64,000 nt of DNA, taken from positions 1 through 64,000 of the forward strand of contig JAILLA010000001.1 of NCBI GenBank assembly GCA_024693325.1, in the 5' to 3' direction. The DNA is from Solobacterium sp. (GTDB taxonomy: Bacteria > Bacillota_I > Bacilli_A > Erysipelotrichales > Erysipelotrichaceae). Made by a program: the position numbers and the translations under genes. Of the stretch, positions 57,281 to 64,000 are shown one piece after another (the stretch's first letter is position 1; each line of letters begins with the position of its first letter). Below the pieces are notes generated by a model, which was not told the origin of the DNA, did not search any database, and saw only the letters and a program-made list of their open reading frames with translations.

Positions 57281-59886
57281 TATTTTGCCTCGTACCAGTT
57301 TCTTCCGACTGAGCATTCAACAGTCAGAGGTACTTTCAGCTTCATTGCCTGTGTCATACCGTCTTCGATCAGTTTTGTCATCTGATCGATCTCATCTTCC
57401 GGCACATTAAAGATCAGTTCATCATGTACCTGAAGGATCATTCTGGAACGGACACCTGCCTCTTTCATTCTGCGGGCAATATCGATCATTGCCTGCTTGA
57501 TCAGGTCTGCAGCAGAGCCCTGGATCGGTGCATTCATAGCAGCCCTGCGTCCGAATTCACGGACCTGCCTGTTTTTATCCCTGATCTCAGGTATTTCACG
57601 GCGTCTGCCCATCAATGTTTCGACATATCCGTTTTTTTCACAGAATTCAACGATGGAATTCATGTAAGTCCTGATTTTCGGATAACTTCTATAATACTGC
57701 TCAATAAACTCTGCAGCTTCCCTGCGTGTAATATTCAGCTGCTGAGACAGGCCGAAGTCACTGATACCGTAAACAATACCGAAGTTGACCGTTTTGGCCC
57801 TTCTGCGCATTTCGGAAGTCACTTCATCCAGACTGACACCAAATACGTCCATGGCTGTCTTAGTATGGATATCGATTCCTTCATTAAAGGCTTCGATCAG
57901 ACTTGTTTCATCAGCCATATCTGCCAACATACGCAGTTCGATCTGATGATAGTCGCTTGAGATCAGTACGCATCCTTCATCCGGCATGAATGCCCTGCGG
58001 ATCACCTTTCCCTCTTCATCACGGACGCTGATGTTCTGCAGATTCGGTTCACTGGAAGACAGACGTCCTGTCTGGGTAACACACTGGTTATAAAGTGTAT
58101 GGATCCTGCCGTCCTTCTGGATGTATTTCTGAAGGCCCTCAGCATAAGTACTGTATATCTTCTGAAGCTTCCTGTAATCCAGGATAAGTGTGATGATCGG
58201 ATGCATTCCTGCAAACTGTTCAAGTACATCTGCTGACGTACTTCTCTTTTTACCGGAAGGGAGACCCAGCTCATCATAGAGTACCTCAGCCAGCTGTTTC
58301 GGGCTGTTCAGGTTGAATAAATGTCCTGCCAGATCATAGATCTCATTACTGATGGAAGCGATCCTCGTTTTCAGATCATCAGCGATCTCATTCAATACCG
58401 GCAGTTCACATCTGACGCCGATATCCTCCATATCCTTCAATACATAAAGCAGCGGCATCTCAAGATCTTTGTAAAGAGACATCATCCGGTAAGTCTCAAG
58501 TTTTTCCTGAGACTGATGGAATATCGTTTCGATATTGGCAGCCATCTGTGTGCAGTACATAGCGCGGTCTTCTTCTGGGGCAAGCTTCGGTCTGGCGGCA
58601 GTACCGTAAATATTCTCATAGGATTCACTTGTCGTGCATCCGAATGCGTTCATGATCTTATCCGTTGATGTCAATGTGGAATCTGAAAGGAATCCGCTGA
58701 TCATAGCGTCATCTGAAAAGCAAACGTCAATGCCCGCACGTTTCAAAATATGGAGTGCACGTTTGACATCGTATCCGATCAGCATATGCTTTCCGCCAAG
58801 CCATGAAAGCAGATCCTGATCATTGCGGATATCATCAATATTCATATAAACCGCATTGCCGTTCAGACTGAATCCCATACCGGATATTTCTGCTGTCAGG
58901 AATGATTCATCACGGCTGTCCAGCCAAATACACAGTGCATTCTGCATCATTTCTGCCGGAAGTTTATGAACGATCTGACCCATCACTTTTTCCGGCTCCG
59001 GATCTTCAGTGACCTGCGCATCATTCAGCTGCGTTTCATATTTTCTGATCAACGAACGCATATTCAGACTTTCAAAGAATCTGACGAGCGAATTGTAATC
59101 AGGCTCAAACTTACAGTCCTCAACCTGAAAATCAAGTTCTACGTCTGTTTTGATCGTTGCCAGGATCTTGCTCAGCTCAGCGTTGTCTTTTCCTTCACGG
59201 ACCTTCTTACCAAGTGCGCCTTTGATCTCATCACCATGTGCGATCACTTCTTCTACACTTCCGTATTCACTCAGAAGTTTGAGTGCTGTTTTCTCACCGA
59301 CACCAGGTATACCCGGTATATTGTCAGAGTGATCTCCCATCAGTCCCTTCATATCGATGATCTGCTTTGGCACGATCCCCATCTGTTCTTTCAAGGCAGC
59401 CTCATCCATGATCTCCATCTCAGTCAGGCCTTTTTTCATCAGCATGACTACGGTATCCGGTGCGATCAGCTGCAGAAGGTCATGATCACTTGTAAGAATG
59501 ACAGTATCATATCCTTCGGAATGACGTGACATCGTACCGATCAGGTCATCTGCTTCAATGTCCTGACGTTCCACCCAGCGGATATGATAACCGTCCAGAT
59601 AGTCACGTACCATCTGGAACTGCGGTACCAGATCATCCGGTGCCGGTTTTCTGCCGCCTTTATAGTCTGCATACAGGTCATGACGGAATGTATGCTTTCC
59701 TGCATCAAACGCAACAAGAACAGCATCAGGCTCTGTCAGATCCAGCGCTTTCTGCATCATGTTGGCAAAGCCGAAAACAGCATTGGTCGGCATTCCCTGC
59801 GGACTGGTCATCTTCTGTCCGTAAGCTGTTGCATAGTATGCTCTGAACAGCATTGAATTTCCATCTACCAGCAATAATTTTTTCAT
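57280..59886 (-). CDS. polA: DNA polymerase I
   Basis: The 868-residue enzyme has an N-terminal 5'-3' exonuclease (VDGNSMLFRAYYAT, ADDLIGTMS, TSDHDLLQL; about 1-290), a degenerate 3'-5' exonuclease-like domain (about 300-470) without the DTE motif (LDSRDES occupies that place), and the polymerase domain with motif A SSDYHQIELR, motif B RRAKTVNFGIVYG and motif C QVHDEL. As in Bacillus, proofreading is probably absent (inference). The ATG at 59886 is preferred: GGGG lies 5 bases upstream. Confidence 0.95.
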   Translation of the reverse strand: MKKLLLVDGNSMLFRAYYATAYGQKMTSPQGMPTNAVFGFANMMQKALDLTEPDAVLVAFDAGKHTFRHDLYADYKGGRKPAPDDLVPQFQMVRDYLDGYHIRWVERQDIEADDLIGTMSRHSEGYDTVILTSDHDLLQLIAPDTVVMLMKKGLTEMEIMDEAALKEQMGIVPKQIIDMKGLMGDHSDNIPGIPGVGEKTALKLLSEYGSVEEVIAHGDEIKGALGKKVREGKDNAELSKILATIKTDVELDFQVEDCKFEPDYNSLVRFFESLNMRSLIRKYETQLNDAQVTEDPEPEKVMGQIVHKLPAEMMQNALCIWLDSRDESFLTAEISGMGFSLNGNAVYMNIDDIRNDQDLLSWLGGKHMLIGYDVKRALHILKRAGIDVCFSDDAMISGFLSDSTLTSTDKIMNAFGCTTSESYENIYGTAARPKLAPEEDRAMYCTQMAANIETIFHQSQEKLETYRMMSLYKDLEMPLLYVLKDMEDIGVRCELPVLNEIADDLKTRIASISNEIYDLAGHLFNLNSPKQLAEVLYDELGLPSGKKRSTSADVLEQFAGMHPIITLILDYRKLQKIYSTYAEGLQKYIQKDGRIHTLYNQCVTQTGRLSSSEPNLQNISVRDEEGKVIRRAFMPDEGCVLISSDYHQIELRMLADMADETSLIEAFNEGIDIHTKTAMDVFGVSLDEVTSEMRRRAKTVNFGIVYGISDFGLSQQLNITRREAAEFIEQYYRSYPKIRTYMNSIVEFCEKNGYVETLMGRRREIPEIRDKNRQVREFGRRAAMNAPIQGSAADLIKQAMIDIARRMKEAGVRSRMILQVHDELIFNVPEDEIDQMTKLIEDGMTQAMKLKVPLTVECSVGRNWYEAK

Positions 59887-59912
59887 AAATACCCCGTTTC
59901 CTGTAAGACTGA

Positions 59913-59932
59913 AAGAAGGCATCTGCCTTCTT
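59913..59932 (-). other. Hairpin between the TroA-like gene and polA
   Basis: Near-perfect AAGAAGGCA/TGCCTTCTT inverted repeat with a 2-base centre. The stem itself ends in T-rich sequence, so it may terminate the upstream gene weakly. Confidence 0.4.
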
Positions 59933-59937
59933 CGATG

Positions 59938-60996
59938 TTAGTCGGTTGTTTCTTCCGATGACTCTTCTGTCGTTAATGCCTCAGCCGCATCTGCTTCAAC
60001 TGCAGTGGTTTCTTCTGATGCAGTTCTGTCCTCAGTCATCGTTTCCAGTGCATTAAGGTTTTCATACATGATGGACAGATAGTCTTTTCCGGACTCTGAG
60101 CCGGTCAGGGAAGAAAGATTGCTGAGCTCTACCCTGCGCAGTCCAAGATCATCTTCGATCCTGTTGAACAATGAAACCATATCATCCGTCATATTCGGTT
60201 CATAAACGATATATTTCACGCCATCTGTCCGAATGCGTTCCTCGATCAGTTCTAACTGCCTTGCATTGGGCAGCACACCATACTTGGACAGAACGACCGG
60301 GTACACCTGGAAGCCATATGTTTTCTGCCAATTGCCGAAGCTGGCAGTCATGGATACAAATCGGATCACCTTATCATTTTTTTCATTGGCTGTTGCAAGA
60401 GCCTGATACTGTGCATCGAGATTGATCAGGTCTGTTTCCAGACGGGTAAAGTTTACTTCATAGATCGATTTCTCATCCGGATAAGTAGCGATAAGCCAGT
60501 CTCTGATATCCTTAGCCATACTCAGCATAGCTATTGGATCCGTCCAGAGATAAAGGTCCTGTATATCCGTGTCGATCATCTGAAATTCTTCTCCGCGATA
60601 GTACGGAGATTCTACATAAGTGATCTCACCGTCCGCAATGACCTGAGTATAACGCTGGAAGTCATATACAGCATTCAGCGTAGAAAGATCAAGCTGTTCA
60701 TTTGCAAGCTGATCGATCTCAGAACTGTATACCGTCAGATAAGGCTCCAGATGGCCGATGTGCATAAAGACCTGCGAATCACTCAGGATCTCTTCGTAAT
60801 CTTCACGCAGCTGTGCTCTCTGTACGATCTCATCACTTTGAACAGACTTGGCAGTGATCGTATCCCCTGCAAGCCTCTGCAGAAGAAAACCGACCGGATA
60901 GACTGTATAAGCTACCTTTGAACGTATCATCGTACATCCGCTCAGTGTAAAACATATTAATATTGAACAAACAATCAATCTGAGTATTCTTTTCAT
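59938..60996 (-). CDS. TroA/ZnuA-like lipoprotein with missing metal ligands
   Basis: The 352-residue protein has a lipobox LSGC (Cys21) and a body that follows the cluster A-I metal-binding-protein pattern (VYPVGFLLQRLAGD, then a MHIGHLEPYL segment, then VRFVSMTASFGNWQKTYG, then PVVLSKYGVLPNARQ). However, the first conserved ligand position (usually GVDPHxYEP) has no His, and the VSHAAFGY position is VSMTASFG, so His is replaced by Met/Thr there. Only the His in GHLEPYL looks retained. The C-terminal 45 residues are Glu/Thr/Ala-rich and probably disordered. There is no permease or ATPase next to it. Confidence 0.8.
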   Translation of the reverse strand: MKRILRLIVCSILICFTLSGCTMIRSKVAYTVYPVGFLLQRLAGDTITAKSVQSDEIVQRAQLREDYEEILSDSQVFMHIGHLEPYLTVYSSEIDQLANEQLDLSTLNAVYDFQRYTQVIADGEITYVESPYYRGEEFQMIDTDIQDLYLWTDPIAMLSMAKDIRDWLIATYPDEKSIYEVNFTRLETDLINLDAQYQALATANEKNDKVIRFVSMTASFGNWQKTYGFQVYPVVLSKYGVLPNARQLELIEERIRTDGVKYIVYEPNMTDDMVSLFNRIEDDLGLRRVELSNLSSLTGSESGKDYLSIMYENLNALETMTEDRTASEETTAVEADAAEALTTEESSEETTD

Positions 60997-61103
60997 ATTG
61001 CGTACCTGCAGTACAGTATATCATACTTGTCCGTGATCTTCCCGTATGCATCATGGCGTATCTTAAGAATGCTGACACGTATGATATATTATTTTAACAC
61101 TGA

Positions 61104-61790
61104 TCAGTCACTGCAGAATTGATGACATGCTAAAATACTGGAAATTCCGTTTTGGGAAACGATCAGATGATCCATTATATCGATCCCCATCGTATTCCCT
61201 GCTTCGATCATCCTTGAAGTAAAATTAATATCCTGTGAGCTGGGTTTTAAAGAACCGCTGGGGTGATTGTGTACAAGGATCAGATATCGTGCATGCCTGG
61301 ACAAGGCATTACGGAACACCTCTCTCGGAGAAACAGCGGCAGAATCAAGCGTTCCGCGGAATACTGTATCCATGCCCAGGATCTGTTTTGCCCTGTTCAG
61401 ATAAATAACGAGCAGTTCTTCCTGCATTTTTCCGCCCAGTCTGATCCTGAGCCATGCTTCGAATTCTTCGGGATGTTCTGTAATATTCTCTACCGCAAGC
61501 TCTTCAGCACTGATCCTTTGAACCAGTTCAAAGCATGCCTGAAGCTGAACAGCTTTGACTTTTGAGATCCCGCTGACAGCACACAAGTCACCAAGTGACA
61601 ATCTGGGCAGACCGGAAAGACCTCCTGATCTCTCCAGAAGCTCTGAAGCACAGTCCAGTACATTCTTATCTTTTGTACCGGTTCTTAACATAATAGCGAG
61701 CAGTTCTACATTAGATAAAGCTGTGATCCCGTACATGACCGCTTTTTCACGCGGCTGTTCGGTTTTCGGCATTTCGTTCATTTTACGCAT
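61104..61790 (-). CDS. radC: RadC-family JAB-domain protein
   Basis: The 228-residue protein has an N-terminal helix-hairpin-helix region (about 40-75) and a C-terminal JAMM-like metal site LVHNHPSGSLKPSSQD near residue 168-183. RadC is widespread, of unknown cellular role; the older link with DNA repair is not firm. The gene is downstream of a 786-base intergenic scar and upstream of the TroA-like gene in the same direction. The last residue group CHQFCSD gives two cysteines. Confidence 0.9.
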   Translation of the reverse strand: MRKMNEMPKTEQPREKAVMYGITALSNVELLAIMLRTGTKDKNVLDCASELLERSGGLSGLPRLSLGDLCAVSGISKVKAVQLQACFELVQRISAEELAVENITEHPEEFEAWLRIRLGGKMQEELLVIYLNRAKQILGMDTVFRGTLDSAAVSPREVFRNALSRHARYLILVHNHPSGSLKPSSQDINFTSRMIEAGNTMGIDIMDHLIVSQNGISSILACHQFCSD

Positions 61791-61904
61791 AGTTTCCTCC
61801 TGTTGAACTATACGTTATTTACGGCAGAATTCCTCTTTTATCATTATGCGAGCAGGTAAGTTCATTAAGTCCCAGGATAAAAAATTATTTTAAAGTTATG
61901 AGTG

Positions 61905-61978
61905 GAGCACCATGATACCCTGCCGTATATTAAAGTGTCGGGCATAAGAGCACGATGATACTTCTGCTGTATTAGAAA
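61905..61978. repeat. Imperfect direct repeats, 43-base period
   Basis: Two copies of about 30 bases share GAGCAC(C/G)ATGATAC..CTG(C/T)(C/T)GTAT (61905-61935 and 61948-61978). A third, more degenerate relative, GCAGCATGATATATTCTGCTGC, which is itself a 6-base-stem hairpin, lies at 62279-62300. The first copies directly precede an AAAGGAGG sequence. Confidence 0.4.
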
Positions 61979-61991
61979 GGAGGATCAAGAA

Positions 61992-62033
61992 ATGAGATAT
62001 AAAAGTACTGTAAAAATATATCTGTCCGGATGA
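61992..62033 (+). CDS. Possible 13-codon leader ORF
   Basis: ATG at 61992 follows AAAGGAGG by a spacing of 8 bases (AAAGGAGGATCAAGAA) and encodes MRYKSTVKIYLSG, basic at the start. Its stop overlaps the next ORF by the ATGA pattern. It is too short to judge by composition, and the good ribosome binding site is the main support. It may be a leader peptide or remnant. Confidence 0.35.
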   Translation: MRYKSTVKIYLSG

Positions 62034-62227
62034 TAGTCAGCCATGAAAAAATCGAGATGAAGTATTTAATAGACAGACAGTTACTAAAAGTATGCATAGA
62101 TCAGATACCAATATCCGGATCATTTATTCATGTCATACCTGGAAGTATCATAAATTACTTCATCTTTACTAATACAAAAGCTTTCGTACCCTTTCAGTTT
62201 CCTGAAGAAAACCAAACTGTGAGCTGA
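62030..62227 (+). CDS. Possible 65-residue protein of unknown function
   Basis: Begins with an ATG that overlaps the small ORF stop (ATGA), which argues for a coupled pair. The product is hydrophobic in the centre (IPISGSFIHVIPGSIINYFIF) but not a clear membrane helix, and ends in EENQTVS. It has no ribosome binding site of its own. I recognise no family; it could be a decayed gene fragment in a scar region. AT-rich relative to its neighbours. Confidence 0.3.
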   Translation: MIVSHEKIEMKYLIDRQLLKVCIDQIPISGSFIHVIPGSIINYFIFTNTKAFVPFQFPEENQTVS

Positions 62228-62344
62228 ATAATAAGTATCAAGTACTTTTGTATCAAGTAAAAACTAACACCTACCTTGCAGCATGATATATTCTGCTGCA
62301 TCAGTTCTCTACAATGAGTGTTTACACAGTTGAACATTCCGTAA

Positions 62345-62511
62345 ACAGATAACAGACTGACCATACGGTGAGGCCACGTCGGAATCGGTCAGTCGTTGAT
62401 TCTCAAGCCTGCGGAGACAGCTCTGACGGGCATTGCCGGACGCAATGCAGTTATCTGTCTGTGAAGCAGGAATCTTGTTCTAACGGAAATGTGTTCGATC
62501 ACAGCCTGTGA
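62345..62511 (+). pseudogene. Remnant of an IS605-type tnpB 3' end, with structured RNA
   Basis: A frame from 62353 to a TGA at 62509-62511 reads TDHTVRPRRN..SVKQES..., the order and wording of C-termini of TnpB/OrfB of IS200/IS605 elements. It is preceded by an in-frame stop, so the rest of the gene is missing. The DNA also folds strongly: ACAGATAAC (62345-62353) pairs with GTTATCTGT (62450-62458), enclosing GACTGACC/GGTCAGTC (62355-62362 with 62387-62394). This is as expected if the omega-RNA overlapping the tnpB 3' end is retained. About 50 codons remain. Whether anything is expressed is unknown. Confidence 0.5.
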
Positions 62512-62576
62512 CAGAGGTTTTCCGTATAAAAGTCATTTCCTGGTAGTAAAATAATATTAGTAGGAGATTTACTTTT

Positions 62577-63713
62577 ATGAAGATCAAGAGTGCAAAAGTT
62601 TGGTGCAGTGATCGTTTTTTGCGGGCAGTTGTACAGATCACAGACTCCAGGATTTCCGCAATAATTCCTTATGAATCAGAAGCTGACATTGATTATGGCA
62701 GTAATATGATTCTGCCCGGCTTCATTGACATCCATACACATGGTGCGTTTGGTTTTGATACCAATACCGGTGATCCGGATGGCTTGAAATACTGGAAGGA
62801 ACATATCACCCATGATGGTGTGACGTCATTTCTGCCGACTACTGTTACCGACAGTAAATCGCAGCTGAAAGTCGGTTTAAAAAACGTTGCAGCAATCAAA
62901 AAGCAAAATGCTAAAGGTGCTGACATTCTCGGCATTCATTTCGAAGGTCCGTATCTGGATATGACTTATCGAGGTGCCCAACCGCCTGAGGCAATCGCTA
63001 AAGCATCTGTGGATGAGTTCAAAGAATATCAGGAAGCTGCTGATGGCCTGATCCGCATCATAACGCTTGCTCCCGAACATGATACGGGCTTTGAATTAAC
63101 AAAGTTTTGCGCTGCCAACGGTGTTATCGTATCGCTTGGTCATAGCGGAGCATCGTTTGATACAGCATGTTTAGCTGCTGCAAACGGTGCGAAGAGCTTT
63201 ACACATACATATAACGGTATGTCCGGTTTTACGCACAGAAACAATAATATGGTTGGTGCAGCATTGAGACTGGATGATATGTATGCTGAAATCATATGTG
63301 ACTGCAATCATTGCACTCCCGAAGCATTGAACCTGTTCTTCCGCTGTAAGCCGAAAGATAAAGCGATCATGATCTCCGATTCACTGATGTGTAAAGGATT
63401 CAAACCCGGCGACAGATTTATGTTTGCCAATCATGAAGTGGAGATCTATCCTGATGGCAGTGCGCATCTGGTCGTCGAAAAGAATCTTGCCGGAAGCACA
63501 ATGAAAACAAACGAAGGTCTCAGAAATCTTGTCGAACGCGCACTGGTACCTTTCGACGCAGCAGTCAATTCCTGCACAATCAATCCTGCCACCCTTTTGG
63601 GTGTCAATGATCATATCGGTAAGATAAAAACAGGATACGATGCTGATCTCGCAGTCCTCGATGACAGATATGAAGTCATCCAGACATACTGCAAAGGCCA
63701 ACCGCAGTTCTGA
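62577..63713 (+). CDS. nagA: N-acetylglucosamine-6-phosphate deacetylase
   Basis: Amidohydrolase of 378 residues that makes glucosamine-6-phosphate and acetate. The metal and substrate motifs are FIDIHTHGAFG, GIHFEGPYLD, SLGHSGAS and FTHTYNGMSGFTHRN, with a catalytic Asp in MISDSL. HTYNGM replaces the frequent HLFNAM but occurs in Firmicute NagA. TAGGAGA precedes the ATG. No nagB, PTS or NagR gene is adjacent in the window, so it is monocistronic here. The region just upstream is the IS scar. Confidence 0.93.
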   Translation: MKIKSAKVWCSDRFLRAVVQITDSRISAIIPYESEADIDYGSNMILPGFIDIHTHGAFGFDTNTGDPDGLKYWKEHITHDGVTSFLPTTVTDSKSQLKVGLKNVAAIKKQNAKGADILGIHFEGPYLDMTYRGAQPPEAIAKASVDEFKEYQEAADGLIRIITLAPEHDTGFELTKFCAANGVIVSLGHSGASFDTACLAAANGAKSFTHTYNGMSGFTHRNNNMVGAALRLDDMYAEIICDCNHCTPEALNLFFRCKPKDKAIMISDSLMCKGFKPGDRFMFANHEVEIYPDGSAHLVVEKNLAGSTMKTNEGLRNLVERALVPFDAAVNSCTINPATLLGVNDHIGKIKTGYDADLAVLDDRYEVIQTYCKGQPQF

Positions 63714-63722
63714 TCATCAAAA

Positions 63723-63772
63723 AAAGTCTGACCGTTCCGGTCTTTGATCATCGGGACATAGTCAGACTTTTA
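63723..63772. terminator. Terminator after nagA
   Basis: AAAGTCTGAC..GTCAGACTTT long hairpin with A and T tracts on the two sides; usable from both strands. Confidence 0.8.
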
Positions 63773-63791
63773 TTCATATTAATGTGAGCGT

Positions 63792-64000
63792 TCAGCCTTC
63801 AGATGATTCATCTGAAGTATCAGTTGATGATGTTTCTTCTGTAGCAGCAGGTGTTGATTCAGGAGTTGCCTCAGGTGTCGGCTGAACCTGGTTCTGACTT
63901 CCGTCCCACAAAACACCGATCGAGATCGTGTACGCTACTTTGTCATACAGATTCTTTGAACCTGTTTCGTTCCAGATCAGAATTCCTACAGGAACTGTAT
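63792..64000 (-). CDS. C-terminal end of a secreted-type protein (partial)
   Basis: The frame enters from the right edge. It reads a short beta-like segment (VPVGILIWNETGSKNLYDK and following) and ends in a Thr/Pro/Glu/Ser-rich tail of about 34 residues (QPTPEATPESTPAATEE and so on). Such tails are common in exported or cell-wall-linked proteins of Firmicutes, for example penicillin-binding proteins, but the visible part does not identify the protein. Confidence 0.6.
   Translation of the reverse strand, partial: TVPVGILIWNETGSKNLYDKVAYTISIGVLWDGSQNQVQPTPEATPESTPAATEETSSTDTSDESSEG

Noticed and set aside
61992-62227. A toxin-antitoxin pair from the overlapping tiny ORFs
   Set aside because: No toxin or antitoxin family could be recognised; only listed as possible small ORFs.
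62345-62511. A riboswitch (M-box was considered because of a GGTGAGGCC stretch) controlling nagA
   Set aside because: The remaining conserved M-box blocks are absent and the frame reads like a TnpB C-terminus, which explains the structure better.

Overview
The window reads as chromosomal DNA of a Gram-positive Firmicute, most likely an Erysipelotrichaceae-type organism of moderate GC (inference, no phylogenetic marker analysed). The signs are a DnaB/DnaI replication-restart pair beside polA, HrcA/CIRCE heat-shock control, RNase J, an NrtR-controlled NAD operon, lipobox-type lipoproteins and AGGAGG ribosome binding sites. Most genes lie on the minus strand in tight operons. I see no rRNA, tRNA, CRISPR array or intact insertion sequence.

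Left part (1-16 kb): a partial XRE regulator, a tandem GNAT protein, a Fic protein behind a cluster of palindromes, a 23S rRNA uracil methyltransferase with a HAD phosphatase, and then a complete NAD salvage operon transcribed nrtR-pncA-pncB-nadD-nadE. That operon has a 23-bp NrtR-type palindrome over its promoter, and its nadD seems to start at ATA. Polyphosphate genes follow: ppk2 on the plus strand, and dagK-ppk1 on the minus strand.

Middle part (16-48 kb): the heat-shock operon hrcA-grpE-dnaK-dnaJ-clpB with two CIRCE operators; a GH1 glycosidase, a carboxylesterase and a GPH sugar symporter; a fused FeoA-FeoB; DegV; and a looser accessory stretch (31-40 kb). The accessory stretch holds a truncated sensor-kinase fragment, a lipoprotein, a four-gene redox/hydrolase cluster whose aldo/keto reductase carries a lipoprotein signal, and an AbrB-glycosyltransferase pair behind a perfect 12-5-12 palindrome. 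Housekeeping genes follow: coaD-rsmD-ftsW/rodA, def, rnj, an amidohydrolase, and two tandem hsp20 genes with a third CIRCE.

Right part (47-64 kb): a peptide uptake and degradation operon (S9 peptidase, two permeases, one ATPase, M20 peptidase) without a binding protein; the replication/repair operon polA-mutM-coaE-dnaB-dnaI; a TroA-like lipoprotein that seems to have lost its metal ligands; radC; a 786-base intergenic scar with imperfect repeats, tiny overlapping ORFs and what looks like the 3' end of an IS605-type tnpB; nagA; and the C-terminal end of a Thr/Pro/Ser/Glu-rich protein.

The most unusual items are the ATA-start nadD, the secreted-type aldo/keto reductase cluster, the metal-ligand-less TroA lipoprotein, the tnpB/omega-RNA-like scar and three palindrome-controlled promoters. 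No wholly new defence or mobile system could be demonstrated.
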